This document shows positions 1-6,625 of a stretch of 10,408 bases of DNA, one piece after another. A program made the position numbers and the translations under genes. Each line of letters opens with the position of its first letter. Position 1 is the first letter of the stretch. The notes under the pieces were generated by a model. It was not told the origin of the DNA. It saw nothing but the letters and a program-made list of their open reading frames with translations, and made no database searches. The DNA is from Ruminococcus sp. (GTDB lineage: Bacteria; Bacillota; Clostridia; Oscillospirales; Ruminococcaceae): the NCBI GenBank assembly GCA_024697705.1, contig JAILFF010000234.1:1-10408 (forward strand), written 5' to 3'.

Positions 1-126
1 AAAACAAGCAGGATTATAAAATCTGCTAAACAGTACAGAAACAAAGAAATTGCCGATTTTATTTGGCGAAAGAGCGAAGCGATTTTCACCAAAAGATTGC
101 GCTCTGCCCCACCGTAAAGAAAGTGC

Positions 127-276
127 TGTGCGAACAGACCGCTCGTTCGCTCCGCTCACGTCGCACAAAGGAAGAGGCAAGCCGCGCGAACAGTTCTGCA
201 AGGCGGTCAGCTTAACGATGCGCGGCTTGATTCCGAATGGGGCTCTGCCCCATACCCCGCAAGGGGCGGGAGCCCC
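127..276. repeat. Chain of three intergenic inverted repeats
   Basis: Three inverted repeats lie in a row in non-coding DNA. TGTGCGA at 127-133 pairs with TCGCACA at 161-167. AAGCCGCGC at 179-187 pairs with GCGCGGCTT at 220-228. GGGGCTC at 239-245 pairs with GAGCCCC at 270-276 and encloses a CCCC-GCAA-GGGG hairpin (255-266) whose loop fits the GNRA tetraloop class. GC-rich palindromic blocks of this kind are common as dispersed intergenic repeats in clostridial genomes, but dispersal cannot be tested from one copy. An ORF of 76 codons crosses the region on the plus strand. It has no recognisable domain and its composition follows the palindromes, so I do not call it a gene. Confidence 0.6.
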
Positions 277-310
277 TTGACCCCGGTTCCGCTTCGCGGG
301 CTTTCTTTGC

Positions 311-324
311 TAAATGCTCATTTA
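311..324. repeat. 14-bp palindromic motif, left copy
   Basis: TAAATG and CATTTA arms are separated by CT. The same 14-mer occurs in reverse complement at 9874-9887. In both places GCGGGCTT lies a few bases upstream when read in the matching orientation. The role is unknown. It could be the edge of a dispersed repeat or a protein-binding site. Confidence 0.45.
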
Positions 325-430
325 TAGCTCCTAAAAAAACACTGCGGTAAGTACCTGCGTAAATATCACATTCGCGTCACGAACGACCGTCGCCGCCGTG
401 AAGACCGTGAAAATCATATCTCCCATAGAC

Positions 431-556
431 AAATATATTTCGTGAGCCCGACGGTAAAAAGTGCGTAATTACGCGGTTTCTCCGTCAAGACCATGTGGTC
501 TCGACGAGAAAACGACGGTATACCGCGTTTTTTACCGTCGAGCTCACGAATATTTA
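431..556. repeat. Long imperfect hairpin, MITE-like or operon end
   Basis: A single long inverted repeat. The outer stem is 441-447 with 542-548 and 449-456 with 533-540, flanked by A/T-rich complementary ends. The inner stem is CGCGG 472-476 with CCGCG 523-527, then TTTCT 477-481 with AGAAA 507-511, CGTC 483-486 with GACG 503-506, and a terminal hairpin AGACCA-TG-TGGTCT at 488-501. The two segments left out of the main stem contain perfect palindromes, GCGTAATTACGC at 463-474 and CGGTATACCG at 516-525, so a cloverleaf fold is also possible. It lies about 40 bases beyond the stop codon of the last operon gene and could end transcription, although no clean U-tract follows on the minus strand. 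Its size and symmetry also fit a non-autonomous mobile element. Confidence 0.65.
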
Positions 557-596
557 TATATAGAGCCCCACGTAAAAACCATTGCCCTCAATAAGC

Positions 597-1631
597 TCAC
601 AGCAGGGCAGCCTCCATGCCTATCCTGCCCGAAAGCCGCGGCTCTCTGCCGTCAAAGACTACCTCGTACAGGCGGCTGCCGTACTTTACCGCTTTGACGC
701 TTTTCATAGCATCTGTAAGCGGGTGATCGTCAGTCGCCCCCCACAGCAGCAGGCTGTCCTCCCGCATCGAAGCGACCGTCCGCAGGAATTTTCGGCACAG
801 AGCGGGGTCGTTGTCCTTGATATAGAGATATGAGATAACGCCGTGGCTGATGATCTCTCCCTCACGCGGGAACGGCGGATAGCCCGAAAGCGCGGTCGGC
901 AGATGCGAAAGCAGCCGATAGATACCGCCGTAGGAGCAAAGGCGGTACTGCTTTGTCGCACGCTGATCTCCCGCAAAGCAGCAGGCGGTTATCTCTCCGC
1001 TTTCATCCCGCAGCGAATAGAACTGCTTTTCGCCGAAGCCCCTCAGACCGCTGTTCACGGGGGCAAGCGCAAAGCCCGAAAAGTACGTCTTCATCAGCTT
1101 GTCGAAGCCCTCTGTATTGCCGACCTCGACGGGCAGGATATGCTTTGCGCCGCCAAAGCAGTAGGTCGTGTAATGCCCGATATAGCGGTACTCGGGCATA
1201 CTTTTGCGCTTTTTCTCCATCATGCGGATAACGGGCTCGTTGTCGTCGAGGATAGTCGTGTAGCAGCAGCCGCAGTCGGAAAGCTGCACGCCGAGAAATC
1301 CGTAGGCGCGGGCGATGAAGAAGATATGCTTTTGATGATCGGGGTGTATCTTAAGCCCCGTAAGATAGGCACAGCGCTGCGGTTCGCCTCCGATAAAGCA
1401 GCTTTGCACCACCGCTCCGCCCACGGCGACGATGCGCTTTTCTTCGTTGTCGAAGATAACGAGCATACGCGGCTCCTCGCCGTCAGCCGCGAACGAATCG
1501 AGCGGCTCGGGGCGGAGATACTGCACCGAAAGCCCGCCCGAAAAGCTGCCGCTTTCAAATATCTCACGAATCCCGCCGTCATCTCGGGGTTCGGCAAGGC
1601 GCAGCGTGTATCTGTCATTTTGGAAGTTCAT
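597..1631 (-). CDS. GNAT-like acyltransferase, last gene of the operon
   Basis: 344 residues from ATG at 1631. A TTG one codon earlier is possible, but GGAGAG at 1639-1644 sits 7 bases before the ATG. The N-terminal half resembles a GNAT acyltransferase domain. It has an opening strand rich in Arg and Leu (YTLRLAEPRD), a central strand with VAVGGAVV (about 68-75), then the pattern AYLTGLKIHPDHQK (about 88-101), which fits the strand-plus-acyl-CoA-binding turn of GNAT motif A. The canonical Q/RxxGxG/A turn is not clearly present. The C-terminal half (about 155-344) may be a second, degenerate GNAT-like fold. The start overlaps the end of rSAM-C by 17 bases, so translation is probably coupled. 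Family knowledge suggests transfer of an acyl group from acyl-CoA or a similar donor to an amine; the substrate is unknown. An unrelated fold cannot be excluded. Confidence 0.75.
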   Translation of the reverse strand: MNFQNDRYTLRLAEPRDDGGIREIFESGSFSGGLSVQYLRPEPLDSFAADGEEPRMLVIFDNEEKRIVAVGGAVVQSCFIGGEPQRCAYLTGLKIHPDHQKHIFFIARAYGFLGVQLSDCGCCYTTILDDNEPVIRMMEKKRKSMPEYRYIGHYTTYCFGGAKHILPVEVGNTEGFDKLMKTYFSGFALAPVNSGLRGFGEKQFYSLRDESGEITACCFAGDQRATKQYRLCSYGGIYRLLSHLPTALSGYPPFPREGEIISHGVISYLYIKDNDPALCRKFLRTVASMREDSLLLWGATDDHPLTDAMKSVKAVKYGSRLYEVVFDGREPRLSGRIGMEAALL

Positions 1632-2946
1632 CAAGGTTCTCTCCGATCGGAACGTTCATTTTCTGGTCTACTTCTTCGCCGAGCCGCAGGTTCATTCCCC
1701 AGAACAGCCCCCACATCAGCGGCGAGGTGCGCCCGAGCGAGGCAAGCCCCCGCGAAAGCACTGTTTTGGGAGCCGAGAACTCCTTGCGGGCGTTTCGGCA
1801 CAGCCGCGAGAGCTTTTCCGCCGACAGCTTTTTCGGGTGGAAAGCCAGCTCGCCGTAATTGTAACCGTCCGCGAGCCACCATTTGTCGTATATCAGCCGA
1901 TCCTCCGCTTTAAGGCGGTCGTAGAGCGGCGTGTTCGGGAACGGCAGCAGATGATTGAACGCCGCCGTGTAGAAATCGTGCTTTTTCGCAAAGGCAAGAG
2001 CGTCCTCGATGGTGCGCTCGTCGTCGTTGTCGTAGCCGAAAACGAACGTCGCGTAAATGCCCAGTCCCGCAGCGTGTATGCGCTTCACAAGCTCGTCGCG
2101 CTCGCCCAGTGCGTAATTGAACGACTTGTTCATCTGCCGCAGATTTTCCTTGTTAAGGCTCTCGAAGCCGATAAGGATTATCTCGCAGCCGCTTTCCTTC
2201 ATGGCTTTGAGCAGCTTGCCGTCCTTAGCCATCGAAAGAGTGCCCTGTCCCGCCCATTTCTTGTTGAGCGGGGTGATGCGCCTGAAAAGCTCCATTGCGT
2301 TCTTTCGGTTCGCGACGAGATTATCGTCAACAAGAAAAGTATACTTGTGCTTGGAGCGCTTAAGATCGTCCACCACGAGGTCGTGCGAGCGGCAGTAATA
2401 ACGGCTGCAATAGAATTTCGATATCGAGCAGAATTCGCAGCGGTGTATGCAGCCGCGCCCCGTTTCCACGAGCGACACGGGCAGATAGGGCTTTCCGCGG
2501 AAAATGCTCTTGTCGGGCTGAATGTCGTACTCGGCAGTGCCGCCGTAATAGCGGCGTTTCAGCGTTCCGTTTTTTGCGTCGGAGAGCATTTGCCGCCATA
2601 CCGTTTCGGCGTTGCCTATCATCACGCTGTCGCAGTAAAGCTCGGCTTCCTCGGGGCAGAGTGTGACATGATAGCCGCCCATAACGACGGGTATGCCCCT
2701 TTCGCGGAAACGCGCCGCTATCTTGTAGCTGCGCTTGGCGGTGTAGGTCTCGACGGTTATGCAGACAAGGTCGGTGCGGGTGTCGTAGCCGATAAGCTCC
2801 AGCCTGTCGTCGAAAAGCTCGGTCTCGACGCTGCGCGGAGTAAGGGCTTTCAGCTGCGCTATCGTCAGCGGCTCCATCTTCCAGGTGCCGATGTATTTTT
2901 TGCCCGGCTTTTTGCCTATCGCGGGGAGAATAAAGGTTATTTTCAA
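1615..2946 (-). CDS. B12-type radical SAM protein (rSAM-C)
   Basis: 443 residues from a TTG start at 2946. A GTG nine bases upstream gives 446, but the TTG start has GAGGTG at the right spacing and yields MKITF, matching the MKI/MKL starts of its two paralogues. The N-terminal part (about 1-140) looks like a cobalamin-binding Rossmann-type domain with VVMGGYHVT near residue 90. I see no DxHxxG motif for His ligation of cobalt. The radical SAM core has CIHRCEFC, giving the CxxxCxxC cluster ligands C166, C170 and C173, then a DDNLVANRKNAMELF segment and LIGFESLN near 258. Two further cysteines, C180 and C185, follow the cluster motif; the paralogues do not share this pattern. Cobalamin-dependent radical SAM enzymes usually methylate unreactive carbons or rearrange rings. 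The substrate is unknown. The start lies 10 bases after the rSAM-B stop. Confidence 0.88.
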   Translation of the reverse strand: MKITFILPAIGKKPGKKYIGTWKMEPLTIAQLKALTPRSVETELFDDRLELIGYDTRTDLVCITVETYTAKRSYKIAARFRERGIPVVMGGYHVTLCPEEAELYCDSVMIGNAETVWRQMLSDAKNGTLKRRYYGGTAEYDIQPDKSIFRGKPYLPVSLVETGRGCIHRCEFCSISKFYCSRYYCRSHDLVVDDLKRSKHKYTFLVDDNLVANRKNAMELFRRITPLNKKWAGQGTLSMAKDGKLLKAMKESGCEIILIGFESLNKENLRQMNKSFNYALGERDELVKRIHAAGLGIYATFVFGYDNDDERTIEDALAFAKKHDFYTAAFNHLLPFPNTPLYDRLKAEDRLIYDKWWLADGYNYGELAFHPKKLSAEKLSRLCRNARKEFSAPKTVLSRGLASLGRTSPLMWGLFWGMNLRLGEEVDQKMNVPIGENLDELPK

Positions 2947-2952
2947 GGCGGT

Positions 2953-2958
2953 CACCTC
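2953..2958 (-). promoter_or_regulatory. Ribosome binding site that decides the rSAM-C start
   Basis: GAGGTG on the minus strand, 6 bases before the TTG at 2946. It overlaps the GTG at 2955, so that GTG cannot use it. It also overlaps the TGA of rSAM-B, which fits coupled translation. Confidence 0.6.
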
Positions 2959-4288
2959 ACAGGACGGGTATGTCGGAATTGTCGCACATTACCTCGCGGG
3001 TAAATTTATGCCATTTGTCGGCGTAGCCCTTGTAGCCGAGATTTACGGGAAAGGCTATCGCGGGGCTTATCGTGAACGGCGCTAACCGCTTCAGTATGCT
3101 GCCTGTCGAATAGGTCATGCGCCAGGCGCGGTCGGTGCCCTCTTCGAGCTGCTTTTGGGTCATCTGCTTCGGGGTGAAAACGCAGTGCTGAACGTCGTAC
3201 ATCGCCCAGTTGCGCTCGGTTATGCGCCCCTCGCTTTCGAGCTGATCGTAGAACTGAGTGCGCGGGAACGGCGTGAGTATCGAATAGCGCGGCAGGTCGA
3301 TCTTCGCCTTTATCACCATTTCGACGGTGCGGTCGAAAACGCTCGTGTCCTCCTCGTCGCCGCCGAAGGCGAAGCAGCCCTGCACGAGTATGCCGTATTC
3401 GTGCAGCTTTTTCATCAGCTCGATATAATTATCCACGCGGTTGTGTCCCTTGTGGATATACTTCTGCGACTCCTGCGTTATCGACTCGAAGCCGATAAGC
3501 AGTCCGCGGCAGCCGCTTTTGCTCAGTACCTTTAAAAGGTCTTCATCGACGCCGACCGACGACGTTACGAGACCCATCCAGATCATTTTCAGCGGTATCA
3601 TGGCGGAAAAAAGCTCCATTGCGTATTTCCTGTCGGTGATAAGATTTACGTCGGGGAACAAAACGTGCTTTGAATGAAGCGCTTCTATCTCCTCGATGAC
3701 CTCCTTCACGGGGCGCTTGTAGACGCGCTTGCCGAACGCCGCGGGATAGGCGCAGAAGGTGCAGTTGTGCATACAGCCGCGTATCGCTTCGACGGTGTTT
3801 ATCGTGATGTAGCGCTTCTTGTTGAGCAGCTCGCGGCGTGGGCGGGGTCTGCCCTCTATCGTGAAATCGCAGTTCTGATGATAGAACTTCTTATGATCGC
3901 CCTTGACGTAATCGTGAAGGAACTGCGGAAATGTCTGCTCGGAAAAGCCCGTGAAGATAACGTCCGCGTGCTGCGCCGCTTCGTCGGGGAGCATCGAAGG
4001 GTGAACGCCGCCCAGGAATACCGTCTTGCCCTTCTTGCGGAAATAATCGGCGTAGGCATAGCAGCGCGGCGCGGTTCCCGTAATGCAGGTGATGCCGATA
4101 AGCTCCGCGTCGATTTCGAGGGGTATCTTGCCTGCGGTCTCGTCGTAGATGACGACCTCCGCGCCGATATCCTCGGGCACGAGCGCCGCAAGAGTCGTGA
4201 GCGTCAAAGGAGCATAGTGCAGCGACTTTCCGAAGCTCCCCGAAAAACGGTGCATGGCACCCGCCGGAGCAAGCAGTGCTATCTTCAT
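2957..4288 (-). CDS. B12-type radical SAM protein (rSAM-B)
   Basis: 443 residues, ATG at 4288 with GGAGGT 6 bases upstream. The N-terminal B12-binding-like region (about 1-135) has YAPLTLTTLAALVP near 25-38, VVIYDE at 45-50 and FLGGVHPSMLPDEA at 91-104, typical of BchE- and HpnJ/HpnP-type cobalamin radical SAM proteins, but with no DxHxxG. The radical SAM core has CMHNCTFC with C172, C176 and C179, then FPDVNLITDRKYAMELF (211-227), LIGFESI (264-270) and FAFGGDEED (307-314). The C-terminal part has LTPFPRTQFYDQLESEGRIT, the same pattern as in rSAM-A. It probably carries out a SAM- and cobalamin-dependent radical reaction such as C-methylation on an unknown substrate in the cytoplasm. Its ATG overlaps the GH3 stop as ATGA (4285-4288). 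Confidence 0.9.
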   Translation of the reverse strand: MKIALLAPAGAMHRFSGSFGKSLHYAPLTLTTLAALVPEDIGAEVVIYDETAGKIPLEIDAELIGITCITGTAPRCYAYADYFRKKGKTVFLGGVHPSMLPDEAAQHADVIFTGFSEQTFPQFLHDYVKGDHKKFYHQNCDFTIEGRPRPRRELLNKKRYITINTVEAIRGCMHNCTFCAYPAAFGKRVYKRPVKEVIEEIEALHSKHVLFPDVNLITDRKYAMELFSAMIPLKMIWMGLVTSSVGVDEDLLKVLSKSGCRGLLIGFESITQESQKYIHKGHNRVDNYIELMKKLHEYGILVQGCFAFGGDEEDTSVFDRTVEMVIKAKIDLPRYSILTPFPRTQFYDQLESEGRITERNWAMYDVQHCVFTPKQMTQKQLEEGTDRAWRMTYSTGSILKRLAPFTISPAIAFPVNLGYKGYADKWHKFTREVMCDNSDIPVL

Positions 4289-5796
4289 GGTTTTACCTCC
4301 GTTCCGAAATATTTTCCCCAGCCCGTTCGTCTGCTGAGAAAAGCGGGCTTGATATCGCCGAGCCGCATCCCCTCTGCCGTGAGCCGTTCGAGATACGCCC
4401 GTTCGGGCTCGCCGCCTACATGGACTATCTCAGCCGCCCGCAGCTGCCCGAGATTTCGGCAGTAATTATAATGATAGCTTTCGCATAGCGCCTTTTCGAG
4501 AGCCGTTTCCGTGACGGAACGTGCGTTCGTGTAAAGCGTGTAGCCCTTGCCCTCGGGCGCTAAAAGGCAGAAATCCCCCGCGATACCGAGCGAACGGCAG
4601 ACGTTCCGCACGAAATCCTCCGTCAGCTTTTCGCCGCAGAGGTCGCAGGCGTTGCCCCTTCTGCGAAGGAATCTGATGCGCGGCTGACGGTCTTTTTCGG
4701 CTTCAAGCACCTCGACGATATCGCCGAGCCGATAGCGGTAAAAGCCGCCGCCCGTCGTGACGATGATCTCATACTCGCCGCGTTCGAGGCGGTCTGCCGT
4801 GACGATCTTGCCGTCCGAAAGCCGCATGAATTCAAAGAAATGCGAGTCCGTAGAGAGCCTTGCGCCGTCCTCTCCGACAAGCGGCAGTGATACGAAGCAC
4901 TCTGTCGCGAGAAGTCCCTTCGGCTGAATTGTCACATTCGGAAAGAGCTTTTTAAGCGCCGCCGCGTCCTCCGAAGCGCTGCCGTCAGCCCAGCAGCTTA
5001 TCAGCCGCAAGCCGCGGAACACCCTATCGAAACGATCGTTTTTTGCGGCGATAAGCTGTCTGCGGCAGGCGGGAAGCTCCTTGTAAAGCGCCGCCGCGTT
5101 GTCGCCGATATATCGGCAGAGTATCGAAAGAAACGTCGGGTTCCACACCGAGATAAGCGACAGGGAAGGGCATTTCAGCAGCTTCACCGCCGTGTCGTGC
5201 CAAAACTGCTCGATGCTTTCGGAAAACTTCACCGAGCCGTCCACCGCGAAGATACCGCGCATAAGCAGCTGCTCGAACGCGCCGAAGTACGCCGAATCCT
5301 CCTCAAAGCCTATCGGAAGCCCCGCCTTGGTATATGTCTTGCCCGCCGTGACGGGCGTTATCGACCAGTAGCTTTTGCCGCCGCACAGCCCCGGTATATT
5401 CGTGTAAAGGTCGCACAGCCAGGGGCGTATTCCGCGCTGAAATTCGGCTTTGAGCGACGCAGTGTACGGTATCAGCTTTTTCCCGCCCGAAGAACCGCTT
5501 GTCGGCTCGAAAAGAATAACGGGTTCGGCGGTGAGCACTCCCTTTTCGCCGTCCGCGATGCGTTCGATATACGGCTCGTAGTCCTCGTAGACGGTCAGAG
5601 GAACGTGCTCCGAAAAGTCGCTGTAACTGCGGATATCGGAAAAGCCGTGCTTTCTGCCGTAAGCGGTATCGGCGTTTTTGGAGATAAGCCCGAACAGATA
5701 ACCGAGCTGTGTTCTGCGCACGTTCTGCGGCTTTAGAAATTCGCGGTAGCCGCGCAGATACATCAGGCGGCAGGCGCGGTTCAGCAGCTCCGTCAT
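4285..5796 (-). CDS. GH3-family adenylating acyl-acid amide synthetase
   Basis: 503 residues, ATG at 5796 overlapping the upstream gene's stop as ATGA (5793-5796). The GH3 fold of the ANL adenylating superfamily is supported by the ATP-binding motif FEPTSGSSGGKKLIPYT (96-112), by GLLATEC (294-300) where GH3 enzymes carry their second ATP motif, and by YRYRLGDIVEV (353-363) as the third. The C-terminal part (about 380-503) contains YHYNYCRNLGQL and GDIKP, consistent with the small mobile domain. Length is close to the smaller bacterial GH3 proteins; plant ones are nearer 600. GH3 enzymes adenylate a carboxylic acid and join it to an amine or amino acid as an amide. The acid and amine here are unknown. 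No strong Shine-Dalgarno is visible, so expression probably depends on coupling to the upstream gene. Confidence 0.9.
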   Translation of the reverse strand: MTELLNRACRLMYLRGYREFLKPQNVRRTQLGYLFGLISKNADTAYGRKHGFSDIRSYSDFSEHVPLTVYEDYEPYIERIADGEKGVLTAEPVILFEPTSGSSGGKKLIPYTASLKAEFQRGIRPWLCDLYTNIPGLCGGKSYWSITPVTAGKTYTKAGLPIGFEEDSAYFGAFEQLLMRGIFAVDGSVKFSESIEQFWHDTAVKLLKCPSLSLISVWNPTFLSILCRYIGDNAAALYKELPACRRQLIAAKNDRFDRVFRGLRLISCWADGSASEDAAALKKLFPNVTIQPKGLLATECFVSLPLVGEDGARLSTDSHFFEFMRLSDGKIVTADRLERGEYEIIVTTGGGFYRYRLGDIVEVLEAEKDRQPRIRFLRRRGNACDLCGEKLTEDFVRNVCRSLGIAGDFCLLAPEGKGYTLYTNARSVTETALEKALCESYHYNYCRNLGQLRAAEIVHVGGEPERAYLERLTAEGMRLGDIKPAFLSRRTGWGKYFGTEVKP

Positions 5797-6488
5797 CTCA
5801 GACCCAGCCTTTCGGGACTGCGCGGACGAAGCACCGACTCATCGAACCTCGCCAGACAAGCAAGGTCGTTGCCGTTCACATAGCCCGGGTCTTTCTCGCA
5901 GAAGAACGCGATATCGGGGCTTTTGCGCCGCCTTTCGGGTATCTCTCCGACGTCGGGTTTGAGCCTGTCCTTTTCGTGCTTGTATTCTATAACGCCTGTT
6001 GTGGGGTTGTAGTCGTCGGGGTAGAGCGCCGAAGCGTAGGCGTCGATGATGCGCTTTTCGCGTTCGGGGGTGGCGGCGCGGTAATTCGGGTAAAATTCCT
6101 CCCACAGCAGAGGAAGGATACCGTATGTTCTGTAACCCTTGCAGATAAGGAACCAGTAGAACTCGTCGTACTTTTTTGCGTAGTTAAACCAGAATTTTGC
6201 GAAAATTTGATAAAGCCCCGTCTGACCCCAGTATTCGCGCCTGATGATCGTATCGCCCGAGAACACGCCGTGAACGACCTCGCCGCCGATATCGACATCG
6301 AGCAGCTTCTGCGTGGTGAAGCCGACTGTCTCGCCGTTGTCGCGCAGGACAAGGCAGTAGTCCTTGTCGTTAAAATCGCGCAGAAATACCGTTTCGTCCA
6401 TGTTGTCGTAATATTCCCGCATTATTGCGAACATTTGACTTTTGTCGGCAGCGCTGAAATGCGAAACGGGAAGTACCTCGCCTGTCAT
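5793..6488 (-). CDS. GNAT-like protein of unknown function
   Basis: 231 residues, ATG at 6488 with a perfect AGGAGG 6 bases upstream (6495-6500). The N-terminal half has a GNAT-like layout. CLVLRDNGETVGFTTQKLLDV (45-65) reads as two central strands. VFSGDTIIRREYWGQTGLYQ (75-94) resembles the motif A strand and acyl-CoA turn, with the RxxxGQTG segment in the position of Q/RxxGxG/A. A conserved-looking block YWFLICKGYRTYGILPLLWEE follows (111-131). The C-terminal third is charged and probably flexible (RERRRKS-like, about 165-195). It is the gene immediately before GH3 and coupled to it, so it probably supplies or modifies the acyl substrate or acts on the GH3 product. The assignment to GNAT is by pattern only; the catalytic residue is not identifiable. 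Confidence 0.78.
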   Translation of the reverse strand: MTGEVLPVSHFSAADKSQMFAIMREYYDNMDETVFLRDFNDKDYCLVLRDNGETVGFTTQKLLDVDIGGEVVHGVFSGDTIIRREYWGQTGLYQIFAKFWFNYAKKYDEFYWFLICKGYRTYGILPLLWEEFYPNYRAATPEREKRIIDAYASALYPDDYNPTTGVIEYKHEKDRLKPDVGEIPERRRKSPDIAFFCEKDPGYVNGNDLACLARFDESVLRPRSPERLGLR

Positions 6489-6494
6489 ATTTCG

Positions 6495-6500
6495 CCTCCT
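6495..6500 (-). promoter_or_regulatory. Strong ribosome binding site for the 231-residue GNAT-like gene
   Basis: AGGAGG on the minus strand, 6 bases before ATG 6488. A second AAGGAGGT lies about 28 bases further upstream, inside the end of the possible 34-codon ORF, where it is read as Gln-Gly-Gly and has no standard start codon at a suitable distance. Confidence 0.75.
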
Positions 6501-6520
6501 TTGCCGCTTTTCAGCCCGAT

Positions 6521-6625
6521 CTAAAGACCTCCTTGCGTAAAAAGCGGATCATACATAAGATATGTCATATTTGTACGCGGCTCCATCGCCCTTTTATTAT
6601 CGAGCCTGTGCTGTTTAAATGTCAC
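6521..6625 (-). CDS. Possible 34-residue peptide between rSAM-A and the GNAT-like gene
   Basis: Open frame of 34 codons from GTG at 6625, which overlaps the rSAM-A stop as GTGA, to TAG at 6521-6523. An in-frame ATG at 6586 would give 21 residues. The N-terminal half is basic and polar (TFKQHRLDNKRAMEPR). The C-terminal half is aromatic and hydrophobic (NMTYLMYDPLFTQGGL). This leader-plus-core layout with a late Gly-Gly is what a ribosomally made precursor peptide could look like. It also fills the only large gap in the operon, leaving 32 bases to the next start. Against it: no clear Shine-Dalgarno before the GTG, no recognised family, and an overlapping promoter-like sequence. Without comparison to relatives this remains a candidate. 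Confidence 0.38.
   Translation of the reverse strand: MTFKQHRLDNKRAMEPRTNMTYLMYDPLFTQGGL
6596..6625 (-). promoter_or_regulatory. Possible internal promoter after rSAM-A
   Basis: GTGACA (6625-6620) and GATAAT (6601-6596) are separated by 18 bases. Each matches the sigma-A consensus at five of six positions. It would give the GNAT-like/GH3/rSAM-B/rSAM-C block its own transcript starting near 6589. It competes with the small-ORF reading of the same bases, although both could be true. Confidence 0.35.

Noticed and set aside
50..280. 76-codon plus-strand frame in the left intergenic region
   Set aside because: Runs through three palindromes, has low-complexity Arg/Pro-rich composition and no recognisable domain.
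544..582. 12-codon frame MVFTWGSIYKYS just after the last GNAT-like gene
   Set aside because: It has a GAGG only 4-5 bases upstream and its end runs into the long hairpin; too short and no supporting coupling.
843..3003. Long plus-strand open frames (356 codons at 843-1913 and 523 codons at 1432-3003)
   Set aside because: They lie antisense to the GNAT-like and rSAM-C genes, show no domain or motif, have no convincing ribosome site, and are explained by the codon bias of the minus-strand genes.
3674..4465. 263-codon plus-strand frame
   Set aside because: Antisense shadow of rSAM-B and the GH3 end, where strong motifs are on the minus strand.
6486..6522. Very short frame after AAGGAGGT using an ATC or CTG start and ending in TGA over the 231-codon gene start
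   Set aside because: Needs a non-standard start codon; the AAGGAGGT is equally explained as Gln-Gly-Gly codons of the 34-codon frame.
5709..6524. 271-codon plus-strand frame
   Set aside because: Antisense shadow of the GNAT-like gene, which has a perfect ribosome site and coupling to GH3.
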